Positions 1 through 7,336 of a stretch of 32,747 nt of DNA are shown piece by piece. Position 1 is the first letter of the stretch. Each line of letters begins with the position of its first letter. Made by a program: the position numbers and the translations under genes. The notes under the pieces are model-generated. The model had not been told where the DNA came from. It searched no databases and was given only the letters and a program-made list of their open reading frames with translations. The DNA is taken from contig JAFZSK010000047.1 in NCBI GenBank assembly GCA_017620915.1, forward strand, positions 1 through 32,747, read 5' to 3'. Source of the DNA: Clostridia bacterium (GTDB lineage: Bacteria; Bacillota; Clostridia; UBA1212; UBA1255).

Positions 1-360
1 GCTATGTTCGCGGCTCCTTCTTGAGCGAGGATTGAAGGTGGCTTCGGCCTCGAAAAACATAGCAAATAGCCTTTTTTGTAAAAGTACTATGTTTTGAGTG
101 CCGGTTTTATAGGGAAGAATGAGCGAGAACGTTCAAAAAAGACATAGCAAAACTGTAAAAACGGCAATCTGCTATGTCTCAGTCAAAAATAAACCCCAAA
201 AATGAGCAAGAATCGATAGACCGAGCGGAGCGGCCGAACAGATCCGGCCGCGGAACTCACGAGCAAGGAGGTGCGGCCTCCATATCGAGCGTGTATTCCG
301 GCCGCGTCTATAATTTGCAAATCAACCGCCAAATCCGTATAATTCGACGTGAATATAACC
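1..360. repeat. Non-coding repeat region with 85-bp spaced palindromic arms
   Basis: No convincing gene lies here. The 7-mer CTATGTT/CTATGTC begins at 2, 87 and 172, an exact 85-bp spacing. Its complement ACATAGC begins at 57 and 142, also 85 bp apart. The result is two complete units (CTATGT ... ACATAGC) and the start of a third. Inside each unit a degenerate TGAGCGAG/TGAGCAAG word occurs (22, 120, 203). From about 225 the repeat gives way to a GC-rich palindrome (225-254) and then AT-rich DNA leading to the sigma factor gene. The block probably extends left of the window. What the repeat does is unknown. Confidence 0.6.
225..254. repeat. Dispersed GC-rich palindrome, copy 1
   Basis: GCGGAGCGGCC at 225-235 is followed after nine bases by CGGCCGCGGA at 245-254, so GCGGCC and GGCCGC can pair as a hairpin. 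The same two blocks, with a four-base gap, recur at 18276-18300. Two copies 18 kb apart in intergenic DNA point to a small dispersed repeat. Confidence 0.5.
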
Positions 361-482
361 CATCAATTTATTGTCATATATAGTGAGGGGCGGTCTGCAG
401 GCGGCGGTCGGCCGTGGCGTACGACAACGGCGTTGACCGCCGCGCGGCAGGCAGCAGGCTCCTCACAAGAATGGAGACACCG

Positions 483-1055
483 GTGACAGACAGGGAGATC
501 ATCAAAAAGCTCGAGGCGCGGGACGAAAGTGCGTTGACCGAGCTGTCGGGCAGGTACGGAAAGCAGTTGAAGGGTATTGCCCTCGGCATACTCGGCAGCG
601 ACGCCGACGCGGAGGAGTGCCTCAACGACGCGTACCTGAAAGTGTGGAACGCCATACCGCCCGCGGCGCCGGACGATCTGCAGGCGTACGTTTCGGCCGT
701 TGTGCGCAACACCGCGGTCAATATGTACCATGCCGCGCACCGGCAGAAAGATATCCCGGCTGAGCGCCTCGTACCGCTGGAGGACGCCGAGACCGACGGG
801 CACGCCGGGACGCTCGCGACGGACAATTGCGCGGCGGAGGCGGAACTGGGCGCGTTGGCGGAGGCGATGGCGCGGTACATCAAAACTCTGCCGGAGCGCG
901 ATCAGAAGGTGTTCGTGGCCCGCTACCGGTACGAGGCGAGCATCGCGCAAATTGCCCGCAAACTCGGGATCCCCGCCGGCACGGTGATGTCTACGCTGTT
1001 CCGCCTGCGCAAAGGGCTCGCGGCGTTTCTGAAGAAAGAAGGAATCGACATATGA
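483..1055 (+). CDS. ECF-type RNA polymerase sigma factor (sigma-70 family)
   Basis: A 190-aa alternative sigma factor, expected to direct RNA polymerase to a small regulon in response to an envelope signal. The region 2 core is seen near residues 40-60 (DAEECLNDAYLKVWN). The region 4 helix-turn-helix is seen near residues 130-180 (LPERDQKVFVARYRYE, then IAQIARKLGIPAGTVMS). The linker between them is short, as in ECF sigmas. The GTG at 483 is preferred as start because GGAG at 473-476 sits six bases before it; the ATG at 471 is an alternative. The stop overlaps the next gene's start (ATGA), so the two are translationally coupled. That pairing with a one-helix membrane protein is the classic sigma/anti-sigma layout. 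The target promoters are not known. Confidence 0.88.
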   Translation: MTDREIIKKLEARDESALTELSGRYGKQLKGIALGILGSDADAEECLNDAYLKVWNAIPPAAPDDLQAYVSAVVRNTAVNMYHAAHRQKDIPAERLVPLEDAETDGHAGTLATDNCAAEAELGALAEAMARYIKTLPERDQKVFVARYRYEASIAQIARKLGIPAGTVMSTLFRLRKGLAAFLKKEGIDI

Positions 1056-2515
1056 ATAAACGCACGATAATAAAAGCGGCGCAGGAGCTGCCGGCGGATG
1101 TGGCGGCGTTGTGCCCGGAATTCGCGGATGGGGCGGAGGCAAAGGTCGGCCGCGCAGCCCGCGGGGTCAATAAGGGCGTGATCAGCCGGGTGGTATTGCC
1201 GCTGGTGCTGCTGGGGGCCGGATTGACCGCGGCGATCGTTACGGCGGCGGTACTGAAGCGCGGCGCACACGGCCCGGGCGGCAGCGCGCCCGGCGGGGAC
1301 AATATTGCCGCCTCCGCGACCGAATCTCCCGCGACGGCGGGGCCACATGGCAAAGATCTCGCATACACGCCGGACTATGATACCCGCAGCACGCTCCATG
1401 TGTACGAATTTAAAGAGATCCTGGCGCGCGACGGCTACCACCGGGACGGCGGCATGGACAAAAACTACAATGTTTCCGACGCAATTTTCAGCAATATTAC
1501 GCCTAAAGGCATGCTGGAAGAGAATCCGGATGTGGAACTGTTCTACAGCAAAACCAGCGGGGCGTGTTTTTTGAAGGTCAAAAACGAGCTGTACCGCTGT
1601 GATACTTTCGGAGGGGAGTATCAGCATTTGTGCTACTGGGATTACGACGGCAACGGTACAAAAGATCTGGTGATGCATTACACTTTCGGCTCCGGAATAC
1701 CGTATGAGGGCGTTTCGGTGACCGACCTGACGACAATGGAGAGTAAAGCGATCCAAAGCGTTAATCTGCTCGAAAGTAAATGGTCCAATTTTGAATTTGA
1801 CGGAGAAAACATCTATATAGACGGCAAAAAGTGTACGTATTCTCGCGGGCTGTTCTTCCTGGATGATAACGTTATACTGGTCAATAGTATTTCATTAAAT
1901 GATTATATATTCGGAAAGACCGACATCAAAGGACGGGTCGAGGGTGAAGAACTGTTCATTGAATTTCAGTCATCGAATGAAGACAGTCTCTCGGCTTCGG
2001 ATTTCAGATTGTTGTGCTCGATCGTTGACGGCCTGGCATATTATCGCAAGGGGCCCACGTTCGATAAAGTTCAGATAAAAATAGTCTCTCCGTCCGGGTC
2101 AACGCTGTATGAGACCGAACAACCCGGCTCCGCGTTTGCGCTCGCGTCAACGTACCCGCGTTCCTCCGTGACCGGCGAAACGGTCAATACAGAGGCCCTG
2201 CAGACACGACTGCCGCGCTCCGGTCAATCTACCGTGCTAAGCGCAACGCTGGCTTCCGGGGTCTTTTATGACTATATCATTATCCGGCTCGAATGCGAGG
2301 ATATGGCGGCGGTTGCCGCGGTCATGAACAATTATTGCGAAGCGGCCCTCAACTTTGCGCTCGAAGAGTACGAAAGACCGTGCTGTGTCCTTGAATTTAC
2401 GGCCCCCGGCTCCGACGAGCGGCAGATCTACGCGGTCATAAATGCCGAACTCGGTTCCACCCGGGTCTGGATCGCGCCCGAGCTGTCGGGCAGTTTCGGG
2501 CCGCCGTCGCCTTGA
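1052..2515 (+). CDS. One-helix membrane protein, putative anti-sigma factor or sensor
   Basis: A 487-aa protein with a cytoplasmic N-terminus of about 45 residues, one membrane helix at about 47-68 (VVLPLVLLGAGL...) and a large external domain. Its ATG overlaps the sigma factor's stop by four bases, and this arrangement is the main reason to suggest it binds and holds that sigma factor. No zinc-binding HxxxCxxC anti-sigma motif is visible. The external part carries an aspartate-rich loop at about residue 197 (DYDGNGTKD), like calcium-binding loops of FG-GAP or dockerin type. The open frame continues upstream to 827, but that part overlaps the sigma gene in another frame and is not taken as coding. 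Base composition falls toward AT from about 1740 to 2060, unlike its ends. The anti-sigma role is inferred. Confidence 0.7.
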   Translation: MNKRTIIKAAQELPADVAALCPEFADGAEAKVGRAARGVNKGVISRVVLPLVLLGAGLTAAIVTAAVLKRGAHGPGGSAPGGDNIAASATESPATAGPHGKDLAYTPDYDTRSTLHVYEFKEILARDGYHRDGGMDKNYNVSDAIFSNITPKGMLEENPDVELFYSKTSGACFLKVKNELYRCDTFGGEYQHLCYWDYDGNGTKDLVMHYTFGSGIPYEGVSVTDLTTMESKAIQSVNLLESKWSNFEFDGENIYIDGKKCTYSRGLFFLDDNVILVNSISLNDYIFGKTDIKGRVEGEELFIEFQSSNEDSLSASDFRLLCSIVDGLAYYRKGPTFDKVQIKIVSPSGSTLYETEQPGSAFALASTYPRSSVTGETVNTEALQTRLPRSGQSTVLSATLASGVFYDYIIIRLECEDMAAVAAVMNNYCEAALNFALEEYERPCCVLEFTAPGSDERQIYAVINAELGSTRVWIAPELSGSFGPPSP

Positions 2516-2534
2516 TCACCCGTAATAACTTGGT

Positions 2535-2728
2535 GTTGACCGCAATTTCTTCTTTTCAAGATTGCGGTCAACGTATTAATTAAAAACAATGACCGCAATT
2601 CCACATTTTTAAAATTGCGGTCAACGCAGCGAACCAAAATAATGACCGCAATTCCATATATTCAAAATTGCGGTCAACGCACCGAGCAATAATAGTGACC
2701 GCAATTCCTTCTTTTCAGAATTGCGGTC
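2535..2728. repeat. Tandem array of four hairpins (TTGACCGCAAT type)
   Basis: Four copies of a palindrome with arms GACCGCAATT and AATTGCGGTC occur in tandem. Left arms begin at 2539, 2591, 2643 and 2697; right arms end at 2570, 2622, 2675 and 2728. The period is 52-54 bp. In copy 1 the arms are GTTGACCGCAAT and ATTGCGGTCAAC, 12 bp each and perfect (2535-2546 and 2561-2572). Loops are pyrimidine-rich on the left and vary. The AT-rich DNA between hairpins (about 16-20 bp) also varies, so selection seems to act on the arms. The array fills the gap between the putative anti-sigma gene and the ABC exporter. It could be a stacked terminator, a protein-binding array or a REP-like element. Confidence 0.85.
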
Positions 2729-2771
2729 AATGATAAACTCGCTATTCGGTTTTTAGATCCTCATTTGCCCC

Positions 2772-2800
2772 TTGCCCTTTGCAATTTCTCACTTTATAAT
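2772..2800 (+). promoter_or_regulatory. Candidate promoter for the ABC exporter
   Basis: TTGCCC at 2772-2777 and a perfect TATAAT at 2795-2800 are separated by 17 bp. A leader of about 45 bases follows, with a perfect 7-bp hairpin (GATCCGC at 2819-2825, GCGGATC at 2829-2835) just before the ribosome binding site. Confidence 0.5.
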
Positions 2801-2852
2801 AGCGTTAGATAAAACGCAGATCCGCGATGCGGATCCGGAAAGGGGCGAACGC

Positions 2853-4625
2853 ATGGGGCGCAAAGGTAAAACGGCAACGACGGAAACAGCGCCGCGGCCG
2901 CCGCATTTATTTAAGAGGTTCGTGGCGTATTACGGGCCGCATAGAAAGTTGTTCGCGCTGGATATGCTGGCGGCGCTGTTTATTGCCGCCATCGGGATGG
3001 TGTATCCCGTTGTCACCAACCGCATGCTCAACGACCTGATCCCGGAGCGCAAATACCGGGCGGTGGTCATTGCCGGAATAATCGTGTTGACCCTGTATCT
3101 GATCCGGATGCTGCTCCGGTATTTTGTGCAGTATTACGGCCATATGATCGGCGTAGGCATGCAGGAACAGATGCGGTCAGACTTGTTCGCGCATCTGCAG
3201 AAGCTGCCGTTCCGGTTTTTTGACGATCACGAAACGGGCAAGATCATGACCCGCCTCACCAGCGACCTGTTCGACGTGAGCGAACTGGCGCACCACGGAC
3301 CCGAGAACCTGTTCATCAGCGGCATAATGATCATCGGCTCGTTCGTGTATCTGAGTACGATCAATATAACATTGACGCTGATCATATTCGTGTGCGCGCC
3401 GATATTGGCGGTCGTTGCCGGCATCTGCCGCAAAAAGATGCGCGACGCCTTTGCCGAACGCCGCAAGACCACCGCGATGATCAACGCCTCCATCGAGAGC
3501 TCGGTCACCGGCATCCGTGTCACCAAAGCGTTCAATAACTCCGCTGCGGAGCAGGCCAAATTCGAAGAGACCAACTCGCAGTTCCGCGAAGCCTGCCGCA
3601 AATCGTACCGGGCAATGGCAGTCTTCCACTCCTCGACGTCTTTCATCACCGACGCGTTCAACGTAGTGATTCTGATCGCGGGCGGCCTGTTTCTGTACGC
3701 GGGCAAGATCAGTTTCGGCGATTATTCCACGTTTATCGTGTCCGTGAACCTGTTCATTTCGCCCATCACCACGCTGATCGGATTTATGGAACAGTATTAG
3801 AACGGCGTGACAGGGTTCGCGCGGTTTCTGGAGATCCTGGACGTGCCGCCGGAAGTTGACGATCCGGAGGCAGTTGACCTCGACACCGTGCGCGGCGAGA
3901 TCCGGTTTGATCACGTTTCGTTCCGGTATGAGGGCAATTCGGACGTGCTGAACGACGTGAGCTTCACTGTGGCGCGCGGTCAGAAGCTGGCGCTGGTGGG
4001 GCCGTCGGGCGGCGGCAAGACCACGATCTGCCACCTGATCCCGGCGTTTTATGAATTGACCGAAGGCACGATCAGTATAGACGGCATTGACATCCGGAAG
4101 CTGAAAAAGGCGTCGCTGCGGGACGCGGTAGGCATCGTGCAGCAGGACGTGTTCCTGTTTGGCGGTACGATCCGGGACAACATCCTGTACGGGCGGCCGG
4201 GGGCAACGGAGGCGGAGATGATCGAAGCGGCCAAGCGCGCCCGTATCCACGACTTCGTGACGTCGCTGGAACACGGTTACGACAGCGAGATAGGGGAGCG
4301 GGGCGTCAAATTGTCCGGCGGCCAGAAGCAGCGGATATCGATCGCCCGCGTGTTCCTCAAAAACCCCGCGATCCTGATCTTGGACGAGGCCACGTCCGCG
4401 CTGGATACCACCACCGAGATCCTGATCCAGGACGCGCTGGACGAGCTGTGTGAGGGGCGGACAACGATCGTAGTCGCTCATCGGCTCTCCACCGTGAAGA
4501 CCGCGGACGAGATCGCCGTGGTGTCGGGCGGCAACATCATCGAACGCGGCACCCACGAAGAACTGATGGAGCTGGAGAACGGGATATACAAAGAACTTTA
4601 CACGCTGCAGTTCCGAGGGAACTGA
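2853..4625 (+). pseudogene. ABC exporter (membrane + ATPase half-transporter) interrupted by one TAG
   Basis: Read through, this is one 590-residue frame, the normal length of a homodimeric-type ABC exporter. The membrane domain spans residues about 20-315. The ATPase domain carries Walker A GPSGGGKTT (about 383), signature LSGGQKQRI (about 487), Walker B ILILDEATSALD and the H-loop in VVAHRLST. A single TAG at 3798-3800 (codon 316) sits between MEQY and NG. Related exporters commonly have Gln there, so one CAG-to-TAG change would explain it. No frameshift is involved; the frame resumes at once. The downstream half could start at GTG 3807, but no Shine-Dalgarno sequence is seen. The upstream start is ATG 2853 after AAAGGGG. 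It may be a recent nonsense mutation, a read-through codon or a sequence error. Substrate is unknown. Confidence 0.8.
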
Positions 4626-4626
4626 A

Positions 4627-4653
4627 TGGCAAATTGCAAATGGCAAATGGCAA
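4627..4653. repeat. Short AAATGGCAAATTGC-type direct repeats
   Basis: The gap after the ABC gene consists of overlapping copies of GGCAAAT/TGCAAAT. A related string in the opposite orientation (CATTTGCC...TTTGCAATTT) lies at 2762-2786, upstream of the same gene, so similar repeat tracts flank the exporter. Function is unknown. Confidence 0.4.
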
Positions 4654-4665
4654 GGGAGACAGGAA

Positions 4666-5277
4666 ATGAATTTTGTGGATGTGATGCAATCCTTTGACCT
4701 GACGGTACTGGACCGGCTGCAGACGCTGGAGCCCGGCAGCTTCGCGGAAAGGATCTGGAAATTTATAACGTTGTTCGCGGAGAGCGGGATCTTCTGGATC
4801 GTGCTGGCGGTGGTGCTGCTGCTGTTCCGGCGCACGCGCAGGTGGGGGCTGGCGATGGGTATTGCCCTCACGCTCGGGCTGATCGTGGGCAATATGGTGC
4901 TGAAAAACGCCGTGGCCCGCATCCGGCCGTACGATATCAATACCTATTATCCGCTTATTATTGACCGCCTGACCGACTATTCGTTCCCGTCCGGCCACAC
5001 CATGGGCGCGCTGGGGCCGGCGCTGGCAATATTCTGGCACAACAAAAAAGCGGGCATCCCCGCGGTGATCTTCGCGCTGCTGATCTCCATCTCGCGGCTG
5101 CACCTGTACGCGCATTATCCCAGCGACGTGCTGGGCGGCGCGGTGGTGGCGCTGTTCACTTCGCTGGCGGGCTGGCTGCTGTCGGAGCTGATAATGAACA
5201 AACTGGAGCCGAAGTTGGACGGGCTCAGTGCGCGTGTAAAAGAGAAAGCGCGTTCCCGCAAAGGATCTTCTCAGTGA
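4666..5277 (+). CDS. PAP2-family membrane phosphatase
   Basis: A 203-aa multi-helix membrane protein of the PAP2 (type 2 phosphatidic acid phosphatase) superfamily, which removes phosphate from lipid phosphates such as undecaprenyl pyrophosphate or phosphatidic acid at the membrane surface. All three signature motifs are present in order: KNAVARIRP at about residue 79, SFPSGHT at about 106 and SRLHLYAHYPSDVLGG at about 143. The catalytic histidines are in the second and third. At least four hydrophobic segments surround them. The start at ATG 4666 follows GGGAG by eight bases. It lies 40 bp after the exporter and may share its transcript. Its 3' end overlaps the convergent amidohydrolase by 53 bp. 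The true substrate cannot be told from sequence; a BacA-like undecaprenyl role is possible. Confidence 0.88.
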   Translation: MNFVDVMQSFDLTVLDRLQTLEPGSFAERIWKFITLFAESGIFWIVLAVVLLLFRRTRRWGLAMGIALTLGLIVGNMVLKNAVARIRPYDINTYYPLIIDRLTDYSFPSGHTMGALGPALAIFWHNKKAGIPAVIFALLISISRLHLYAHYPSDVLGGAVVALFTSLAGWLLSELIMNKLEPKLDGLSARVKEKARSRKGSSQ

Positions 5278-6031
5278 GCGCGTCGCTCAGACCGAGTTCG
5301 ACCACATATTGAACGGATCTCGCCGGGTCTTCCCAGGGACAATCGCTGCCGAGCAGGATGTTGTCCGCGGAATGCGCGGCGATTATTTTGCGCGCGAGCT
5401 CCGGCGCAAGACCCATCGTGGCGGCCATGGCGGTGTCAAAGTAAACGTTGTCCCGGCCCGCCAGCTCGGCGAGCACGTCTTCCCACATCCGGAGTCCGCC
5501 GAAGTGGGCAAAGCACATGCGCAGGCGCGGAAACGCGGCGGCGACTTTGGCGGCACGGGCCGGCGGACAATGCACATGCTCCGGACTGTAGCAATCCCAC
5601 CCGGAATGGAACGTCACGAACAGCCCCAGTTCTTCCAGCGCGCAATACACGGGCCACAGCCGCCGGTCGTCGATCATGAATCCCTGATAATCCGGGTGCA
5701 GTTTGATGCCCTTGAGGCCCAGTGCTTTGCAGCGCTTCAGCTCGTCAGGCGCGTCGGGCGAGTCCGGGTGTACCGAGCCGAATCCGATTAGTTTGCCGCC
5801 GGTCCGGGCTTCGAGTCCGGCGGCGGTGTCGTTGATCGTGTGCTCCTGCCCGGGGCGGGTGGCAATATTCAGACACACGCTCCGGTCGATCCCGTTTTTG
5901 ACCATTTTGTCCAGCGTATCCGCCGCGGTGCCGTCGGTGAAGGGGTCAATACCGGATATTGCCGCCAGCCGGCCCACCGCCTTCGGCGCCAGTTTGTCCG
6001 GGAATGTGTGTACGTGAAAATCGATGATCAT
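5225..6031 (-). CDS. Amidohydrolase-family metal-dependent hydrolase (TIM-barrel)
   Basis: A 268-aa cytoplasmic enzyme of the amidohydrolase-2 type (COG2159-like), which contains metal-dependent hydrolases and decarboxylases. Metal-ligand motifs are in the expected order: DFHVHTF at residues 4-10, then GIKLHPD, TFHSGWD, CFAHFGG and GSDCPW. The substrate is not predictable. The open frame runs up to 6109, but the ATG at 6031 is chosen because the protein then opens with MIIDFHVH, typical of the family. The ribosome binding site is weak. The gene overlaps the end of the convergent PAP2 gene and is divergent from the oxidoreductase at 6193. Confidence 0.85.
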   Translation of the reverse strand: MIIDFHVHTFPDKLAPKAVGRLAAISGIDPFTDGTAADTLDKMVKNGIDRSVCLNIATRPGQEHTINDTAAGLEARTGGKLIGFGSVHPDSPDAPDELKRCKALGLKGIKLHPDYQGFMIDDRRLWPVYCALEELGLFVTFHSGWDCYSPEHVHCPPARAAKVAAAFPRLRMCFAHFGGLRMWEDVLAELAGRDNVYFDTAMAATMGLAPELARKIIAAHSADNILLGSDCPWEDPARSVQYVVELGLSDALTEKILCGNALSLLHAH

Positions 6032-6055
6032 TGCCTGCTGCCTTTCTGCCGCGTC

Positions 6056-6073
6056 CGAATTCTGCCGAATTCG
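6056..6073. promoter_or_regulatory. Inverted repeat in the divergent promoter region, possible operator
   Basis: CGAATTC (6056-6062) and GAATTCG (6067-6073) form a 7-bp inverted repeat with a four-base centre. It lies between the amidohydrolase start and that gene's candidate -10. The position fits an operator, but no regulator gene is adjacent. Confidence 0.3.
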
Positions 6074-6080
6074 AGATAAA

Positions 6081-6110
6081 ATAATACCACTTTGGCAGGG
6101 GAAAGGCAAA
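6081..6110 (-). promoter_or_regulatory. Candidate promoter for the amidohydrolase
   Basis: On the minus strand TTTGCC (6110-6105) and TATTAT (6086-6081) are separated by 18 bp, about 50 bases upstream of the start. The -35 is a weak match. Confidence 0.35.
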
Positions 6111-6124
6111 CGATGACGGATATC

Positions 6125-6153
6125 TTGAAAAGCACGCGGCCTGACTATATAAT
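6125..6153 (+). promoter_or_regulatory. Promoter for the Gfo/Idh/MocA oxidoreductase
   Basis: TTGAAA at 6125-6130 and a perfect TATAAT at 6148-6153, 17 bp apart, lie 40 bases ahead of the gene. This is a strong sigma-A-type match. Confidence 0.6.
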
Positions 6154-6192
6154 TGAGCAGTCAACTCGATAAGAGAAAAAGGAGATATGGAA

Positions 6193-7257
6193 ATGGACAA
6201 TAACATCACTTTAGCGGTCATAGGCTGCGGCCGGATCGCGAACGCGGCGCATCTTCCGGTGCTTTCCAACCTTGACCACGTCAGGATCAAATATGCCTGC
6301 GACCTCATTCGGGAAAAGGCGGAAAGAGCGAAAACAGATTTCCCGAAGATCGAACAGGTCATAACCGATTATAAAATTGCCCTCGATGATCCGGAGGTGG
6401 ACGCGGTCTTCGTATTGACCCCGAATTATTCGCATTATCAGGTAGCGATGGATGCGATGCGAGCGGGGAAACACGTCATGTGCGAAAAACCGGTCACCGT
6501 AAACTATGAACTGTCGGCGGAGATGGCGAAGGCGGCGGATAAATACGGCCGGATCCTCAACATCGGCGTCTGCAACAGATACCACAGATCGGTGGAGATG
6601 CTGCGCGACCTGAATGCGCAGGGCCGCTTTGGAAAACTGTATCACGTTTACTGCTCCTTCCGTTCGTTCCGCTCAATTCCCGGCCTCGGAGGGGCGTTCA
6701 CCACAAAAGCGCAGTCCGGCGGGGGCGTGCTGATCGACTGGGGCATCCATTTCTTCGACCTGATCCTGTACATCCTCGGCGAGCCCAAGCTGCTCTCCGC
6801 CACCTGCGACGCGTACAACGAAATGGCGAAAGACATGAAAGCATACAAATACCGCGGCATGTGGGCGGAGGATACGGCGGATATCAAGCACGGGACCAAT
6901 GATGTTGACGACTTCATCACCGGTTATATCCGCACGGACAAGGCCGGGATCAGTTTTAACGGCGCATGGGCCCAGAATATTGACAAAAGCGAGATGTTCA
7001 TAGATTTTCTCGGGGACAAAGCCGGCGCCCGGCTCTCGTACGGCGGCAAATTTGAGATCTACGACGGCAATACGCTGGAGACGATCCGCCCCGAATATGA
7101 TATTCCGGACATGTACCGCCTTGAAGATCAGGCGTTTATCGAATCAGTAAAGACCGGGGTAAAAAACCGGAGCAACGTTGACAGCGTCCTCAACAGCATG
7201 CTGCTTCTGGATACTCTGTACAGATCGGCGGACGAAAAACGTGAGATCGCGTTGTGA
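6193..7257 (+). CDS. Gfo/Idh/MocA-family NAD(P)-dependent oxidoreductase
   Basis: A 354-aa cytoplasmic dehydrogenase of the glucose-fructose oxidoreductase / inositol dehydrogenase family. The N-terminal Rossmann motif is AVIGCGRIANAAH, and the family's CEKPVT motif, with the lysine that helps catalysis, follows at about residue 100. A GGGVLIDWGIHFFD segment corresponds to the conserved catalytic-histidine helix. The ATG at 6193 is chosen over 6187 because GGAG (6181-6184) lies eight bases before it. Such enzymes oxidise or epimerise sugars, inositols or sugar acids; the substrate is open. The downstream GH71/99-like lipoprotein hints at glycan or sugar metabolism, but that gene has its own promoter overlapping this gene's stop. 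Confidence 0.9.
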   Translation: MDNNITLAVIGCGRIANAAHLPVLSNLDHVRIKYACDLIREKAERAKTDFPKIEQVITDYKIALDDPEVDAVFVLTPNYSHYQVAMDAMRAGKHVMCEKPVTVNYELSAEMAKAADKYGRILNIGVCNRYHRSVEMLRDLNAQGRFGKLYHVYCSFRSFRSIPGLGGAFTTKAQSGGGVLIDWGIHFFDLILYILGEPKLLSATCDAYNEMAKDMKAYKYRGMWAEDTADIKHGTNDVDDFITGYIRTDKAGISFNGAWAQNIDKSEMFIDFLGDKAGARLSYGGKFEIYDGNTLETIRPEYDIPDMYRLEDQAFIESVKTGVKNRSNVDSVLNSMLLLDTLYRSADEKREIAL

Positions 7258-7287
7258 TTGACAATTCCGCCTCCTGTGGGGTACAAT
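7258..7287 (+). promoter_or_regulatory. Promoter for the GH71/99-like lipoprotein
   Basis: A perfect TTGACA at 7258-7263 and TACAAT at 7282-7287, 18 bp apart. The start of the -35 falls at the stop codon of the preceding gene, so the lipoprotein can be transcribed separately. Confidence 0.6.
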
Positions 7288-7336
7288 ATTGACGCTGAAA
7301 GAACCGATGATCCGCGAAAGGAGATTATCAGTAACA

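Noticed and set aside
174-383. 69-codon frame at the left edge
   Set aside because: Its ATG lies inside the 85-bp repeat palindrome, it has no ribosome binding site, and its sequence runs through the dispersed GC palindrome.
827-1051. N-terminal extension of the membrane protein gene
   Set aside because: It overlaps the sigma factor's conserved region 4 in another frame; ATG 1052 gives the normal short cytoplasmic tail and the ATGA overlap.
2535-2728. CRISPR array
   Set aside because: The conserved part is a palindrome pair with a variable loop, linkers are only about 16-20 bp, and no cas gene is nearby.
3798-3800. Firm claim that TAG is reassigned to Gln
   Set aside because: One site and absence of TAG stops in about 25 genes are not enough; GC-rich genomes favour TGA, and a mutation or sequence error is simpler.
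3807-4625. Independent ATPase gene starting at GTG 3807
   Set aside because: It continues the upstream frame exactly, has no ribosome binding site, and begins inside the linker of a standard fused exporter.
3177-4940. Minus-strand open frame of 587 codons opposite the ABC exporter and PAP2 genes
   Set aside because: Composition is Arg/His/Gln/Val-rich shadow sequence; the plus strand carries all the conserved motifs.
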